In this document: positions 23,401-35,270 of the stretch, in pieces | Numbering within the stretch: the first letter of the stretch is position 1 | Layout: each line of letters opens with the position of its first letter | DNA from: Porites lobata | Taxonomy: Eukaryota > Cnidaria > Anthozoa > Scleractinia > Poritidae | Assembly: GCA_942486035.1 (NCBI GenBank) | Contig: CALNXK010000014.1 | Span: 1,683,501 to 1,747,500 of the forward strand | Direction: 5' to 3' | DNA: 64,000 nucleotides | The notes under the pieces: generated by a model | The model's input: the letters and a program-made list of their open reading frames with translations, nothing else | Told to the model about the DNA's origin: nothing | The model's database searches: none | Position numbers and translations under genes: made by a program

Positions 23401-26400
23401 TTCTATAGATATTTCAAGTACAAGCTGAAATATTTAAATAGCTATGTTCCAGGCTTATACAATGGTGCCGAATGCCCGTTGTGTCCCAAAGTAAGTACAC
23501 TGTATACCTGTACTGAGGTAGCTCCTTTTGGTCATTGATGAATAGTTTTTTGTAGGATACAAAATTCTGCTACAGTTCCTTAATAAGATGATAAATGCGA
23601 TATATTATATAAGGCTATAATAATGATTAAATGGTAACAAAATGTTCACAGTATGATTAGTTTTTTGTTTGTGCAGTAACAAACTTGTGTATGCTAACTA
23701 TTAGCAGAAGTACATGTGCATAATTTATAATGTCTCTGGGAACCTTTCAGCTTCCTCTTTGAAAATCAAATCTATGATGTTTGCTTCATCTTTCTTTAAG
23801 TCCCTTTTTTATGAATTGGTCATTGGTTACTACCTGGAAATTTTTTATTCAAGCTCACCCTCTCACTTCCAGAGTGAATAATGAGGTCTTGAAAGGTGGT
23901 TATAAATTTTACGTCTGCACGTGAAATCCTGTGGTGTGACCATGAAAGTGGTGCCTCTTGTACAGCATTATTTTCACATGATGCTACTTGCTTTTCTACA
24001 GTTTACAAATGAGATTTGCATTTTTTTGTCTGAATTTTCACTTTGGCCTTTTGTGGGAGAAAAAGGGTAATGTTAGTCCTTGATAGTTTTTAAATAGCAA
24101 AGCATTAAATATATTTGTGCATATCAATGCCTCATTAATTCAGGAAAATGGAATTCTTATCGAAAGTGTGGATGCTTGTTTTGGTCTGGCACGAAGGAAA
24201 GCAAAAGGTGGCAACATTATTTCTTCAAGGCATGGAGACTTGATTTTCAGCGATCAAGATGATGTGGATAATTATGTTGATAATTATCCACACACTGGGA
24301 AGACTGCAGAGGAGGTATGATGTCTTTATGGCTATCCATGGTCTGTATGGTGTATTAAACTGACTGACTATCCAGCCTCTTCACTTACTCTTGTCTTAGA
24401 TTATAACTTAGATCTTTTGTCAAATTATGATTCAAAGTTAATTTCATGAAACCTTATCCATATGTAACTATATTCACTGCTGGATAATGTTCTACTTTGT
24501 TTTCTCTCTTATAATAATTTTCTGTGTAGCAGTAGGATAATTCATGGTAACCCAAAATAAATATTTGAAACACTTATTTGAAACCTAAGAAGGTTAAGAA
24601 TCATAAATGGCTGGAGGCAAGTTCCCAATTGGTTTTTTACAAGTATGAATAAGTGTTGCATTCCTGGAGTACTAAGAACACAACCAGCAAGTGGATAGGG
24701 CGGGGATTGAACTCAGGGCCCCCAGATTGCCAGTTCAGCACTCTAACCACTCAGCCATGCTTAATTAATTATACAGGTCAAGAAAAAAACATACTTTTTT
24801 ACTTGTTGTTAACACAAAGTTAATTTAATTAGTTAAATAAATAACATTAGTTAATATACAGGTCAATTACTTACAAAAAATAGCCATTTTTAAGACAAAA
24901 CCATACTTTTTTACTTACGTGTAGGGTTTCATTTTGTTGTCCTTTAATGTGTGTAAATTAAGGGAGCCTCTGTTTATTTTGTTTGTAAGTGCATGCATAA
25001 CACATCAACTGGTGAATGATGGTAGGCAATATTGTTTTACTCTCCTTCTCTTCATAGGACTGTAACAGATTCCATGCAGGTGAAGTTCTCCCTGCCCTGC
25101 GAAGCAAAGGGAAGAACCAGCTATTTGATGAGAAGGGAGTATTTGGCAGAGTCTGTAGACATGACTTCCCTAAAAGCTTGCTAAGCATAAAATATGGTGA
25201 AAGGTTAGACCATTAACAAATTTTAAGTTGAAGCTGAGCTCCTCTAACATCGTGTAAATTCGGACTGACATGTAAAAAATTATAACAATTTTGTTACTTT
25301 TGAAGCTTGTCAGCATCTTCATTTTGTTGTAGTAAACCTAATTATGGATTTCAGGCTTTTTTTACTTTTCCCACTTCTTTTTAGGATATCATATTCAGTT
25401 TATGAACTCAAGAAGATGAGGGAAACAACTTCACAGAATTCCTTGAAGTTTATTTTGATGTATGACATTGCTTGCTTATTATCAAGTCACTTGAAGGTAA
25501 ATATTATCTTATCATTTTTTTGCTGTTTTTAGGTTGAACTTTGGGCGCCATGTAATCTTACCAGTGTGTAAACAGGTTAAACTGTTCAACATTATTTACA
25601 GTAGATTTATGCTTTACTAGCAACAGTAAACTACGATGTCATTAACATAATATAGCCAGTACACAAAATTGATGCTCATGAAAGAAATGTGCATTGTATA
25701 TAACTTCTATTGTGGTGAACATTGCACTCACCTTGTTTACCTAATGTACTCAAGTTTATCACAGTGGAAAATTTACTAAGCACCTCTTTGATTGCCATGT
25801 CAATTGTCAGCCGACCTTTCATTATTGTCAGTGTTTTGATCATAACACTAGAGTAGAAGCAGTTTGGCATGGCTTCAAATCCAACTAAACATCAACTCTT
25901 GATTTTTCCATTTCTTAAATTTAAAAGAAAAGCAACCAAGAGGAATTACTGTCAGATGTCACTCTAGCAATTCCAATTTTTCATTGTTATGGACACAAGG
26001 CTTCATGTCAGGTGACAAAAAGTTTATTGTTTCTGTCTTTACTAATATTATATTTGTACGTTTTGACATAGAAAGTGGAAAAGTTGGTAAACATAAGCTA
26101 ATGCTTATAATAATAATTGGGCAATTGCTGCATGTATGCAACATTTGTTGGCTGTAATTTTGGTAGTTATTATTGTTGTTTTTTTTTTCCTATAATATTA
26201 TGGTAGAGTATATTTTATGTTCTTTGTTTCTCACTTTCACTATTTTTGGTAACGTTGTAAATGTTTCATCCAAAGGTCCAGTTTAGTCCAAGACGAACTA
26301 AAAGTATTGGTCTGACAGACGGCGAAGGCGTGGAGCGATTTTGGGCCTACTTACGCCAGTTTTCAAGCATCACCAAAGAAATGTCAGTTGACAAAAGAAA

Positions 26401-29400
26401 TGATGTCCTTACTGATGCTGCATTACATTATGGTGAACACTTGTTCTCCAGATTTGGTATGAATAATAGTAATGGCTACAGTAACATGTGTGGTGCTTTT
26501 TTACTGTGTTTTTCCCAATACCAAAGCCAGTTACATGTATGATTCCTCTACTTCCTCCCTTTGTCATTGTAGTAAATGTTATGTATGTTTTATTGTAGGT
26601 CTATCTCTGGCAGGAAAGTTAAAAAGAGCTTTGTCTTTGTCATCCACAGTTGGTGATGAAATCACAGAGCTTGTTGCTACATTGCCAGGTGAAATGAAAA
26701 ATGCATACATGTGCTTTTACAGCTACATGACCACTTCGTGACTCCTACAGTACAAAGATTGGAGATAGCTTCTCATTGTTACAGGAAGCATTTGTATAGG
26801 TCAATTAGGCACCTAACATTTGTGCCATTTCGTATCTTCCTACTTACTAGATTCTCTTCAGTGCAAAAAATATGGCCCAGGCTTTTCAGGGCACTTTTAG
26901 TGTAGTGCCTATTGCAATTTTCAATTTAGAGATTGTGTCAATGTAGGTTCAAATTTTAAAAGTACACCCACTCTGCATTAAACAAACTTCTACTCGTAAA
27001 TTGAGCATCCGAGCCACGTGAATAATAAGAGAAGGAAGTGGTAATAAGTACGCCTGACCTGTGCTGCATGTACTTATGAGTACCACATATTCTTTTGAAA
27101 TATATCTCCTTCCCTCTTCATGTTTTCTTTAAAACGGTGACTCATTGAGCATTGCTTTTTATGTTTCCATTTTCAGATGGTTGTGACTTAAATACAGTTA
27201 GGCAGTGGACTGATGATGAATTGTCAGAGATAATTCCAACTGAAACAGGTTTGTAAGTTTAATACTTCATTGTACATTTGAGGTTAATGAAGAAAAACGG
27301 TTAATAAGAACACTGCGTTTTGTGATTGTGTTATTGTCACAATTGATCTTCGCTTGACCCCTTACTCTGTGGCTCAGCTTGTTGATATTTACTTTTAGTA
27401 ACATAATTGTTGCTGCTTTTCAAAATTTGACACTGTAATAGTATGAAATAATACCTTTCTGCTCATGCTATTTAAGACTTTCACCCTTTTATAATTAACT
27501 TTCATAAGCTTCATGTTAAAACATGTACTTCAAATAAACCTTTTGTAGTGGAAATTTAAAACGTACATTTCCTTTTTGTAGTTTTAACTCTTCAGTGGGA
27601 CGAAAAGTATGTTGAACTTTTGAAGACTTCCGGAAAACTAAAATACCAGCTTGACTATGCCAGGGAAGAAGAGCCCTCCAAAGTTGACATGCTTGAGAGG
27701 AAGATATCCAGGTATTTTTAACAGTTTTCTTCAGTCTTTTAGTTTTCTTCTTGTTCACATGATTCAAGCATAATGTGATTGTGAGATGCTTCTTATTTAG
27801 TTCACGGTGTTTTCATCCTCGAAGAAGTACCTCTATCCCGTCAAATTTTCTTGTATTATCATACCGAGATATTATTGTTCCCTTCAGAAATGAGAAAGCA
27901 ATTGCAGGGGTTGAGAAAAAGAACAGCATTAGATTTCGCTGGAAGGAAAATGATGCCACATTTAAAAATGCGCTGGAGAGGTTGACAGCAAAGATGCGAA
28001 GAAATGAGCTGATGACCCTACACAAGATGGCATCAGAAAGAGTATTTCTGTTGGAGTTCAAAGCAAAATATGCAGGTTTGCATGCGATAACACTCACAAA
28101 AAAATCATTTACGGAGGGCAGGGAGGTTGCCTCGAGAATTATATTATAGTGGATTTAACTTAATATTTCAAAGCGCCTTACCTAGAAGTCGTCTCGCCTG
28201 TGAACGATGTGAATGTAGATATTTTTCATATTTATTTAAAAAGAACATTGGTTGCAACCTTTTGTTGCCCTATATGTCGCAGTAATGTAAAGGTTTCTTC
28301 ACCCTGGGCTTGTCACCTTGTCGTGGTGGTGAAGCTTGCGTGTCTCAATGAGCCCAATAGCGATGCCGGCGGGGGTTTTATCCCCGGTAAATCTGAACAT
28401 GCCGGATTGGTCGAGGGTGAGAGGCCGGACTAAGGACAGCCCCTGGTCCTCCAGGTTGGGGGTTTGTTGTGGGGCCAATCACCCCGCCCTGTAAAAAAGT
28501 ACGAGATTACCGAAACAGGAAATTACTTTACAGTCAGTCACACAGTTCAGCGGCCTGCGAAGCTCCAGATGATGATTTCATCATGTGGTAGGATAGCGGT
28601 ATGATGAGTACGGATGCAAGCCAAATGAAAGCTCGTACACGGATGCGGTCGCTGGCTAACCCCAATCTGAAGTTGAAAATAGGGTGCTAAAATGTAAGAA
28701 CATTGTACAGTGGCAAGAGAAAGAGAGGGGGCCCAGGGAGACGTGCAGACGAACTGCAAAGAAAGATCTTAACAACTTTGCACTGGGATCCTAGGCTGAG
28801 GCCTCCATCGTTACCCAGGAGAAAGTCCGTTGGAGGCGGTTGATTACCTGCCTTGTTTCTTACACGAGGAGAAGGATTTCATGATGGGGAATATAAAAGT
28901 TTGAAGGGAAAGATTCCAATTATGAAAAATGTAAAAGTGTTGCCAAAATACTTAACTTCATTATTATTTTTATTTATTTCAGATGGTCAAGCTATTGCTA
29001 TCAAGTTAGCTAACCAGATTGACAAAGTTGTCAATTCTATGAAGCAGGAGCTCGCCACTTTAAATGGTCTGTCAGACAACGAGACAGTGACGTTCGACGA
29101 GATAAAGGACCCATGCGGTGATATCTATTTCCAACATCATTCCCCCAAAGATGCTTCTGAGGTCCCATCCGCCATTAAGAAGAAGCTGGTGCAATTGGCC
29201 TGTTTGTTAGACAGATGCAAAGAAGAAGAAGTGCTTGTGAAGGATGAAATGCTTCGTTTTATTACATCCATATCTAACCAAATAAGTTTAATTTCCTCTT
29301 ACCTAGGCAATGACGTGCATGTTACTAGCGGTTTGAGGTCACTGCTTCTCCAGAAAGCTGCCCTACACAAAAAGACCCTTCACATGTTAAGGTCTGTGTT

Positions 29401-29578
29401 TGGGGATGCCGTGACGATTCCTCCCTTGGACGACACCGAGGAAACCTACTCACAGTTTAGTGAAGTAGAAGTCGAGGTAGAAGACTTCAATGATGTCGAA
29501 GAGCTTTTTGACTTGAGTGCATTCGAGGATTTAGATTACCATTGCACCCCGATAAGTGGATGGTCTGACGATGTGTAA
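20426..29578 (+). CDS. KDZ transposase, 15 exons, 890 aa
   Basis: Likely catalyses excision and integration of the surrounding element in the nucleus. Exons assembled by eye: 20426-20872, 21083-21185, 22470-22690, 23253-23302, 23409-23490, 24144-24314, 25058-25203, 25385-25496, 25928-26011, 26276-26456, 26599-26688, 27177-27248, 27582-27711, 27888-28075, 28983-29578. All introns are GT-AG and phases agree, summing to 2,673 nt. Residues 106-143 form a Cys/His cluster (CxxC, CxxC, CxxC, H, H). C194-x-C196 is the CxC motif, followed by 'WPGSPKRPSVGF'. The catalytic region has D311 in 'VDACFGLARRK', D434 in 'LMYDIACLL', and E489 in 'GLTDGEGVERFW', the pattern of KDZ RNase H-fold transposases. 'FHCYGHKASC' (462-471) is another KDZ landmark. 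The C-terminus is acidic. Intron 12 uses a weak donor (gtttgt). No internal stop or frameshift was found. The start is the first in-frame ATG that opens this run, 95 bp inside the TIR. Confidence 0.88.
21328..21587. repeat. MITE in transposase intron 2 (same family as 4,018-4,265)
   Basis: 'gggcccgttcctcgaaagg' and 'taaacccagggtta' at the left are inverted relative to 'cttggattagct' and 'cggcctatcaggaactggcc' at the right. It repeats the plan of the copy at 4,018-4,265. It lies wholly in intron 2 of the KDZ transposase gene. Confidence 0.6.
21603..22018. repeat. MITE in transposase intron 2, 'agggcctcctcatatgagc' ends
   Basis: 'agggcctcctcatatgagc' at the left is matched by 'gctcatatgaagaggccct' at the right with few mismatches. 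A second inverted pair, 'gaagtgttcatatga' and 'catatgaacacttc', lies inside. The 416-bp unit is noncoding and sits within the spliced-out part of the transposase gene. Confidence 0.7.
24695..24760 (-). repeat. tRNA-like SINE head fragment in transposase intron 6
   Basis: On the minus strand 'catggctgagtggttagagt' (A box) and 'gagttcaatccccgccc' (B box) stand at tRNA-like spacing, resembling a type II tRNA head. The cloverleaf 3' end lacks CCA-compatible pairing that I could recognise, and the position inside an intron suggests a SINE remnant, not a working tRNA. Confidence 0.5.
28276..28800 (+). repeat. Retroposon-like insertion in transposase intron 14
   Basis: A GC-richer block in AT-rich surroundings, starting near 'cttgtcaccttgtcgtggtg' and 'aagcttgcgtgtctcaatga' and ending near 'actttgcactgggatcctag'. 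The opening motif resembles 5' sequences of invertebrate non-LTR retrotransposons known to me, but I cannot name the family. No long reading frame is present. It lengthens the last intron (28,076-28,982). Confidence 0.4.
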
Positions 29579-29621
29579 GACTGACAATTTCTTTTTTCAG
29601 CTATCCTTAAGTGGAGAGGAT

Positions 29622-29627
29622 AATAAA
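29622..29627 (+). terminator. Likely polyadenylation signal of the KDZ transposase
   Basis: Canonical AATAAA 44 bp after the transposase stop codon, followed by T- and G-rich sequence ('tattttttgttcgtttgttt') that suits a downstream cleavage element. Confidence 0.7.
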
Positions 29628-31227
29628 GTATTTTTTGTTCGTTTGTTTGTTTGTTCATTCTATTCTGTATAAGTAATTGATATGGCACTTCACGAGTGTT
29701 AGTTTTTTTTGTGAGGGGCTGTGTTATAAAATTTGATTAATGCTTTGAGTTTGTTATCAGAGAAAAAGAAATAAAGAGTAAAACAAGTTTTTTATTGAAA
29801 TGTTTTCGTTATCACTTTTCTTGAATCTACCAATTACCCTCCATAGAACTAACTCTCATATTAATGGCAGGGTTAGCTGCAAATGAGACTTTGGTGCACA
29901 CTTGGTTTGTTAGCACTCAATATTGTGTATTCCGTTACACAATTAATATTTAAGTGACTCAGTTTACCAAAGAATATTTTGAGCATTTGTCAGATAGGCA
30001 AGCCTTCGAATTCATTAGCCTGTCCTCACCGCGGGTACGTCTCGAGCGACTAGTGGTGTGTTCATACTTGCAGCTTAAACATGTTTCATTAAAAATTCTA
30101 AACTTTCTCACTTGGAGCATCATTCCTAACAAAACGCTTATTCGACTAAAGTAGTTAAGGATGGTGAAGAATAACGTTTTGACAGTGGAGAATTTTCACA
30201 GTTTATCCAGACTGCCGAAATGTTCAAAACATGTTTAGTCTGAACATGCTTCTGTGCTAGTGTGAACGCTCACGAGTTAATTTGTATGTTTACGAAGACG
30301 ATGGCCCAAGTCAATCGCCTGATCAGTCTGCAAATTAGGTTATTATGACTCGATAGACTTCTCTGCGTTAGGTTTGTAGTTAAACTGCGCCATTAGGAAG
30401 TAGACGTATCAGAGTGTGTTCGTTCATGTCACCTGAGGCCACCTTGTCTTGGAAACTGCATAAGAAATAGAGTTAAGTTCTTATTGGACTGCTTTGTTCT
30501 ACTAGCATGGCCCCTATCTCTTTGTGTACGTGCTCTATTCCCCCTTTTTTGTTATTGTTCTTGTCCTCTTTTACATCACGTGGTGTTCTCTAGAGTCGGT
30601 TTCTTTTTCATGCTGGAAATATAGTAGTACATGGGAGAGCGAATTTGACCAATTTTGGAAGAGGATTCGAGTTTGATAAGTAACGTTTCGTGTAGGCACA
30701 TGGGAGCAACAGAACATTTAAGTACCTAAGTTGTATAATATTAGGCAGCTTAATAAAGTAAACGACACCTCAACGTTAGCTTTTTATGTTCACTTCAGCC
30801 AAGGAATGATAATTACACTTGAAGTCATGACAAATTTTATTTTCGCCCAGACGTTGATTTGACTTTTAAAGGGACCAGTTTTCTTGTTTCATTCAATTTC
30901 CCAAGGACAGTAGGTCCAAGAGTACTTGAACAGTTGTTCCCATCAAATACATATTTCTGGTATTTGTTGCTTCATTAGAGTCCACGAGTTGGTATAGTCT
31001 AGGCACCTAAGTGAATTTTTTAGTTGAGTCCTATGGCTAGCTAACCAGAGTTTAACTATGGCTCGCTTGTGAATTTTTGGATGACTGATTTAACCCAGGT
31101 AGTGAATAAAAGCAAAGTCAATCGCATTAATTTAAGGAACTTCTTCGACTGATTTATCATTAAGTGAGATTGTGGGGAAATGCATGAGTCGCCAGCAAAC
31201 TGCGTTTATAGAGCCAAGGCTGTTGCT
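29628..31227. other. KDZ element interior, noncoding, with a possible MITE
   Basis: No gene recognised between the transposase 3' end and the satellite. At about 30,056-30,275, 'gtgttcatacttgcagc' and 'gctagtgtgaacgc' form weak inverted ends with 'aaacatgttt' inside. The larger block at 37,687-38,265 uses similar words. Both may be one MITE family; boundaries are tentative. Confidence 0.4.
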
Positions 31228-34200
31228 TGTCATTTTCGGCGCATTAGTTCTTGAATTTAAACAAAAAGCCCGTTGACATTGGTTTTCTTAGGGTAAATGA
31301 CCCAACTAATGGACTATTTCGCAGAAACGGCGAAAAAGCTGATTTTGTCATTTTAGGCGCATTAGGTCTTGAATTTGACCAAAAAGCCCGTGGACATAGG
31401 TTTTTTAGGGTAAATGACCCAACTAGTGGACTATTTCGCATAAAAGGCGGAAAAGCTGATTTTGTCATTTTAGGCACATTAGGTCTTGAATTTGACCAAA
31501 AAGCCCGTTGATATAGCCTTTCTAAGGTAAATGACCCAAATAATGGACTATTTCGCATAAACGGCGAAAAAGCTGATTTTGTCATTTTAGGCGCATTCGG
31601 TGTTGAATTTAACCAAAAAGCCCTTTGACATAACTTTTTAGGGTAAACGACCCAACTGGTGGACTATGTCGCAGAAACGGCGAAAAAGCTGATTTTGTCA
31701 TTTTAGGCGCATTAGGTCTTGAATTTGACCAAAAAGCCCGTGGACATAGGTTTTTTAGGGTAAATGACCCAACTAGTGGACTATTTCGCATAAAAGGCGG
31801 AAAAGCTGATTTTGTCATTTTAGGTGCATTAGGTCTTGAATTTGACCAAAAAGCCCGTGGACATAGGTTTTTTAGGGTAAATGACCCAACTAGTGGACTA
31901 TTTCGCATAAAAGGCGGAAAAGCTGATTTTGTCATTTTAGGCACATTAGGTCTTGAATTTGACCAAAAAGCCCGTTGATATAGCCTTTCTAAGGTAAATG
32001 ACCCAAATAATGGACTATTTCGCATAAACGGCGAAAAAGCTGATTTTGTCATTTTAGGCACATTAGGTCTTGAATTTGACCAAAAAGCACGTGGACATAG
32101 GTTTTTTAGGGTAAATGACCCAACTAGTGGACTATTTCGCATAAAAGGCGGAAAAGCTGATTTTGTCATTTTAGGTGCATTAGGTCTTGAATTTGACCAA
32201 AAAGCCCGTGGACATAGGTTTTTTAGGGTAAATGACCCAACTAGTGGACTATTTCGCATAAAAGGCGGAAAAGCTGATTTTGTCATTTTAGGCACATTAG
32301 GTCTTGAATTTAACCAAAAAGCCCTTTGACATAACTTTTTAGGGTAAACGACCCTACTGGTGGACTATGTCGCATAAACGGCGAAAAAGCTGATTTTGTC
32401 ATTTTAGGCGCATTAGGTCTTGAATTTGACCAAAAAGCCCGTGGACATAGGTTTTTTAGAGTAAACGACCCAACTAATGGACTATTTCGCATAAACGGCG
32501 AAAAAGCTGATTTTGTCATTTTAGGCACATTAGGTCTTGAATTTGACCAAAAAGCCCGTTGATATAGCCTTTCTAAGGTAAATGACCCAAATAATGGACT
32601 ATTTTGCATAAACGGCGAAAAAGCTGATTTTGTCATTTTAGGCGCATTCGGTGTTGAATTTAACCAAAAAGCCCTTTGACATAACTTTTTAGGGTAAACG
32701 ACCCTACTGGTGGACTATGTCGCATAAACGGCGAAAAAGCTGATTTTGTCATTTTAGGCACATTAGGTCTTGAATTTGACCAAAAAGCCCGTGGACATAG
32801 GTTTTTTAGGGTAAATGACCCAACTAGTGGACTATCTCGCATAAAAGGTGGAAAAGCTGATTTTGTCATTTTAGGTGCATTAGGTCTTGAATTTGACCAA
32901 AAAGCCCGTGGACATAGGTTTTTTAGGGTAAATGACCCAACTAGTGGACTATTTCGCATAAAAGGCGGAAAAGCTGATTTTGTCATTTTAGGCACATTAG
33001 GTCTTGAATTTGACCAAAAAGCCCGTTGATATAGCCTTTCTAAGGTAAATGACCCAAATAATGGACTATTTCGCATAAACGGCGAAAAAGCTGATTTTGT
33101 CATTTTAGGCACATTAGGTCTTGAATTTGACCAAAAAGCCCGTGGACATAGGTTTTTTAGGGTAAATGACCCAACTAGTGGACTATTTCGCATAAAAGGC
33201 GGAAAAGCTGATTTTGTCATTTTAGGTGCATTAGGTCTTGAATTTGACCAAAAAGCCCGTGGACATAGGTTTTTTAGGGTAAATGACCCAACTAGTGGAC
33301 TATTTCGCATAAAAGGCGGAAAAGCTGATTTTGTCATTTTAGGCACATTAGGTCTTGAATTTGACCAAAAAGCCCGTTGATATAGCCTTTCTAAGGTAAA
33401 TGACCCAAATAATGGACTATTTCGCATAAACGGCGAAAAAGCTGATTTTGTCATTTTAGGCACATTAGGTCTTGAATTTGACCAAAAAGCCCGTGGACAT
33501 AGGTTTTTTAGGGTAAATGACCCAACTAGTGGACTATTTCGCATAAAAGGCGGAAAAGCTGATTTTGTCATTTTAGGTGCATTAGGTCTTGAATTTGACC
33601 AAAAAGCCCGTGGACATAGGTTTTTTAGGGTAAATGACCCAACTAGTGGACTATTTCGCATAAAAGGCGGAAAAGCTGATTTTGTCATTTTAGGCACATT
33701 AGGTCTTGAATTTGACCAAAAAGCCCGTTGATATAGCCTTTCTAAGGTAAATGACCCAAATAATGGACTATTTCGCATAAACGGCGAAAAAGCTGATTTT
33801 GTCATTTTAGGCGCATTCGGTGTTGAATTTAACCAAAAAGCCCTTTGACATAATTTTTTAGGGTAAACGACCCAACTGGTGGACTATGTCGCATAAACGG
33901 CGAAAAAGCTGATTTTGTCATTTTAGGCACATTAGGTCTTGAATTTGACCAAAAAGCCCGTGGACATAGGTTTTTTAGGGTAAATGACCCAACTAGTGGA
34001 CTATTTCGCATAAAAGGCGGAAAAGCTGATTTTGTCATTCTAGGCACATTAGGTCTTGAATTTGACCAAAAAGCCCGTGGACATAGGTTTTTTAGGGTGA
34101 ATGACCCAACTGTTGGACTATTTCGCATAAAAGGCGAAAGAGCCAGTCTCTAGACATTTTCGGTGTATTAGGTCTTGAATTGAACCGAAAAGCCCGTTGA

Positions 34201-34258
34201 TATAGCCTTTCTAAGGAAAATGACCCAAATAATGGACTACCCGCATAAAAGGCGAAAA
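31228..34258. repeat. 117-bp tandem array, about 26 units with higher-order trimers
   Basis: 'attaggtctt' recurs at 31,361 and 31,478 (and as 'attcggtgtt' at 31,595), giving a 117-bp period that continues to about 34,258. Two common unit types alternate. One contains 'cccgtggacatagg' and 'actagtggac'; the other 'cccgttgatatagcc' and 'aaataatggac'. In the middle they run as a 351-bp trimer (two of the first, one of the second) repeated several times with near identity. A rarer third type with 'ccctttgacataac' interrupts the array. End units are more diverged, as in satellites evolving by unequal exchange. Because 117 is divisible by three, long open frames arise on the minus strand by chance. 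Confidence 0.95.
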
Positions 34259-35270
34259 ATGCTTCCACAGATTGAGCAGCTTATGAACTATTTTAGAATG
34301 ACCAGATTGAGGTCGAGTGGTCGACACTGTTTAACATATGTATTAAATACTAATTAATATAAACGGACCCAAGACCAAAGACTGACGAAGCAGCTCACAT
34401 GGAGAGACTGACCGACTCGGCTGCACCAAATTACCTATTTGTACTACGACCGGTTTGAGCCTAACTTTGGAATCGATTCATCGAGATCAGAATGGGTAAC
34501 CCTCCTTAAAGGACCAGCCAACCCACATCACCAATCTGACTGACGTCAACCAACCGACACTCATTGATGGCTTCACTTTCTATCAAGTAGGTTCAAGTTA
34601 AAAACTGATTCTAGCTGACCAAAAGAAGACTTGCGTAACTGATTTAGATTGACCGGCTAACCCTGATAACAGAGTCAAAGGAGCCAACTCATCAACAAGA
34701 TGGAACAACGTTATCGAATGACTAAACCGACTGACCAGGATCAATTGACCAATAAAGTGACTCTGATGGGCCAACTGATTCAGAAGGATCAATTTTAAGT
34801 CAATCAGCCGACCCAGCTCGACCAACTAAATCATCTCCCTGTGACCGACCCAGCTGGCTAAAAGATGTTGACTAACAACTTAAATAAGAACCAGACGCAA
34901 CTGATTCATGTGAACCATCTGCCCCAGACGGGCTGACTACCCCAGGTGGACTTACCAATTCTGTGGAACGTGATGAAACAGGTTGAACGACCCAGCTTGA
35001 AGGACTGCAAGGGCCCATAATCAGTATGACTCATGACTTGAACCAGCTGCCTCATATAAGCCCCTGACTCGAATTATTAGAACAATATTATTCTGAACAG
35101 TGGTCCAACTGCCTCACCTTAGAGACCTGTCTCGAACCAACTAAGAGTAGAGCCGTCGGAAAGCCAAACTTTTGATGGGCCGAGTTAATTCGAGTTAACG
35201 TTCAGGTCAACCAATGACTACACGCCTGTTTGTTCAGACGCCGGACTTAATTATTCCAACCTGTCTCGTT
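34259..35270. repeat. Degenerate CTGACC-rich repeat tract
   Basis: About 1 kb adjoining the 117-bp satellite is dominated by variants of 'gactgacc', 'accgactcag', 'ccgacccagctgg' and 'caactgattc', spaced irregularly every few tens of bases and interrupted by ordinary sequence. It looks like an old, diverged tandem repeat. No coding frame is supported. Confidence 0.5.

Noticed and set aside
31244..34128. Long minus-strand open frames of up to 381 codons in the 117-bp array, looking like a repeat protein
   Set aside because: The period is 39 codons, so one frame stays open automatically. Unit variants differ by amino-acid-changing as well as silent changes, some units break the frame, and no start context or splice site supports a gene.
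31228..34258. CRISPR-like array
   Set aside because: Units are contiguous 117-bp copies without unique spacers, in a eukaryotic transposon.
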